From contig JAAYRE010000190.1 of the NCBI GenBank assembly GCA_012518935.1, forward strand, positions 1 to 34,701: a stretch of 34,701 nt of DNA, in the 5' to 3' direction. Source of the stretch: Clostridiales bacterium (GTDB lineage: Bacteria > Bacillota > Clostridia > Lachnospirales > Lachnospiraceae). Of this stretch, positions 31,918 through 34,701 are shown one piece after another. The notes below the pieces were generated by a model. That model made no database searches. It was not told the origin of the DNA and saw only the letters and a program-made list of their open reading frames with translations. The position numbers and the translations under genes were made by a program. Numbering within the stretch: the first letter of the stretch is position 1; every line of letters begins with the position of its first letter.

Positions 31918-32850
31918 ATGCACAACATGGTGAAAGAAGAATTACTTGATTATGTTTCTTTCGTTGATTACGTCAAGAAGGAGATTGAAGCAAGAATGGG
32001 AGATGGCTATCAAGTTAGGATATACAAGGTGATGAAAAACAACTCCCTCGAATTAGATAGCTTGATAGTACTAAAGGAAGGAAGAAATTTTGCACCAAAT
32101 ATTTATCTTAATGCATATTATGAATCTTATGCTACTGGAACAAGCTTAGTGAATATAATTAATCGTTTGTGTATGATATATGAGCATTGTTCAGTACCAA
32201 TATTACAGGAGGATTTTGAATATTCATTTGATACAATGAAACCTTATATTTTCTTTCGTCTTATAAGCCTAGAGAGAAATAAAAAACTTCTTTCTCAGAT
32301 ACCCCATGTACCATTTCTAGATTTGGCTGTTACCTTCCATTGTCTAGTAAGAAGTGAAGAGGACACCATAGGAACCATTAGAATTACCAATGAGCATATG
32401 AAGATGTGGGAGATTAATCTATCGCAGATTAAGAAGTTAGCATTTAGTAACACAAAAAAAATGTTTCCCCCTATTATAAGGACAATAGAGAAAGTAATCC
32501 AAGGGCTTATAAAGGGAGATAGTCTGCAATCTGGAAACTATGAATTTGAAGATTCACCTAAGGATTCCTATCCAATGTACATACTTACTAACGAAAAAGG
32601 AATTAATGGAGCATCATGTATGCTTTATAAGGATGTAATTAAAGACTTTGCCAATCTTATCAATTCTGATTTATATATTCTACCAAGTAGTATTCATGAA
32701 ATTATACTCATACCAATGGAAAATTCTATGGATAAAGAAAGATTTAGCCATATGGTAAGAGAAATAAACAAATCTCAAGTTCCAATCGATGAAGTTCTAT
32801 CAGATCATGTATATATGTATTTCCTAAAAACAGACACCATAACCATGTAA
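31918..32850 (+). CDS. DUF5688 family protein
   Basis: A 310-residue cytoplasmic protein of the DUF5688 type, a family common in Lachnospiraceae and related clostridia with no assigned function. The pattern is typical: a VKEELLDYV start, NNSLELDSLIVLKEG and NIYLNAYYESYATG in the first third, a central IPHVPFLDLAVTFHCLV segment, and a C-terminal region with YILTNEKGINGASCMLY followed by YILPSSIHEIILIPM. No catalytic motif or membrane segment is visible. ATG 31918 lies ten bases from AAGGAGG (31901-31907); TTG 31915, directly before it and in frame, is seven bases away and may be the true start. It is monocistronic. Confidence 0.85.
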   Translation: MHNMVKEELLDYVSFVDYVKKEIEARMGDGYQVRIYKVMKNNSLELDSLIVLKEGRNFAPNIYLNAYYESYATGTSLVNIINRLCMIYEHCSVPILQEDFEYSFDTMKPYIFFRLISLERNKKLLSQIPHVPFLDLAVTFHCLVRSEEDTIGTIRITNEHMKMWEINLSQIKKLAFSNTKKMFPPIIRTIEKVIQGLIKGDSLQSGNYEFEDSPKDSYPMYILTNEKGINGASCMLYKDVIKDFANLINSDLYILPSSIHEIILIPMENSMDKERFSHMVREINKSQVPIDEVLSDHVYMYFLKTDTITM

Positions 32851-32969
32851 TTATATTTAGAATAATTTAATAATTTAGCCATTGTTTGACTCCTTAAGTT
32901 ATAAATAATAAAAAGTGATATGTTATTTGTTAAAGATTCTACTTTTATATTTCAAAATTGTTTTTAATG

Positions 32970-32978
32970 TGATATAAT
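32970..32978 (+). promoter_or_regulatory. Extended -10 element upstream of PFOR
   Basis: TGATATAAT fits the extended -10 form TGnTATAAT. No clear -35 box lies 17 bases upstream. Transcription would start near 32985, leaving a leader of about 85 bases. A further TTGACA at 32984-32989 has only a weak partner (CATTAT, 33008-33013). Confidence 0.5.
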
Positions 32979-33035
32979 AATGAATTGACAGGCAAAATAA
33001 TATTTGTCATTATTAACAGAACAAAAGAACTCTAA

Positions 33036-34701
<1,666 letters not shown>

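Noticed and set aside
32915-33020. Possible Rex operator upstream of PFOR
   Set aside because: Only half-sites (TTGTTAA and TTAACA) are seen, not properly spaced as an inverted pair.

Overview
The window is AT-rich, densely coded DNA from an obligately anaerobic Firmicute, most likely a clostridium of the Lachnospiraceae type. Pointers to this are pyruvate:ferredoxin oxidoreductase, the NfnAB electron-bifurcating transhydrogenase, a two-subunit (PA/PB) glycine decarboxylase, two DegV proteins, a DUF5688 protein, frequent GTG/TTG starts behind strong AGGAGG sites, and a RbsB/RbsC-type sugar importer beside a cytoplasmic GH3 glycosidase. The species cannot be named from the sequence. There is no prophage, transposase, CRISPR array or rRNA operon.

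Layout. 1-5 kb: the C-terminal part of HtpG, a DegV protein, tRNA-Pro(CGG), a minus-strand pair (DUF2752 protein and Gln-rich membrane protein), a NYN-domain nuclease-like protein and tRNA-Thr(CGT). 4.8-5.1 kb holds a gene-free stretch with two hairpins and a GC-rich patch. 5.2-12 kb: a sugar ABC importer (lipoprotein, permease, double ATPase, second permease) followed by a GH3 beta-glycosidase; together they would import and cleave a beta-linked sugar. 12.1-14.8 kb, minus strand: a second DegV protein and a nitrate/sulfonate/thiamine-precursor-type ABC permease and ATPase with no binding protein nearby. 15-22 kb: a complete glycine cleavage system gcvT-gcvH-gcvPA-gcvPB, then lipoate-protein ligase and dihydrolipoyl dehydrogenase, so the H protein can be lipoylated from scavenged lipoate and re-oxidised. 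22-24.4 kb: a radical-SAM and DUF4130-type DNA repair pair behind a strong promoter that overlaps a consensus LexA box. 24.4-27 kb: a small repeat-rich lipoprotein, a Fur-family regulator, a small membrane protein, two tiny basic proteins and an HD-domain protein. 27-34.7 kb: NfnAB, a GGDEF/EAL protein, a membrane protein, a DUF5688 protein and the N-terminal 544 codons of PFOR, cut by the window end.

The best leads are: (1) the LexA-box promoter of the radical-SAM repair operon, whose first protein carries a Ser/Asn low-complexity insert; (2) a perfect 30-bp duplication in front of gcvH that copies the Shine-Dalgarno site and places an anti-Shine-Dalgarno hexamer between the copies; (3) two tiny basic proteins with ideal ribosome sites ahead of the HD-domain gene; (4) a compact, GC-rich, hairpin-rich non-coding segment at 4.9-5.03 kb. 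Most metabolic genes are ordinary. No wholly new multi-gene system is evident.
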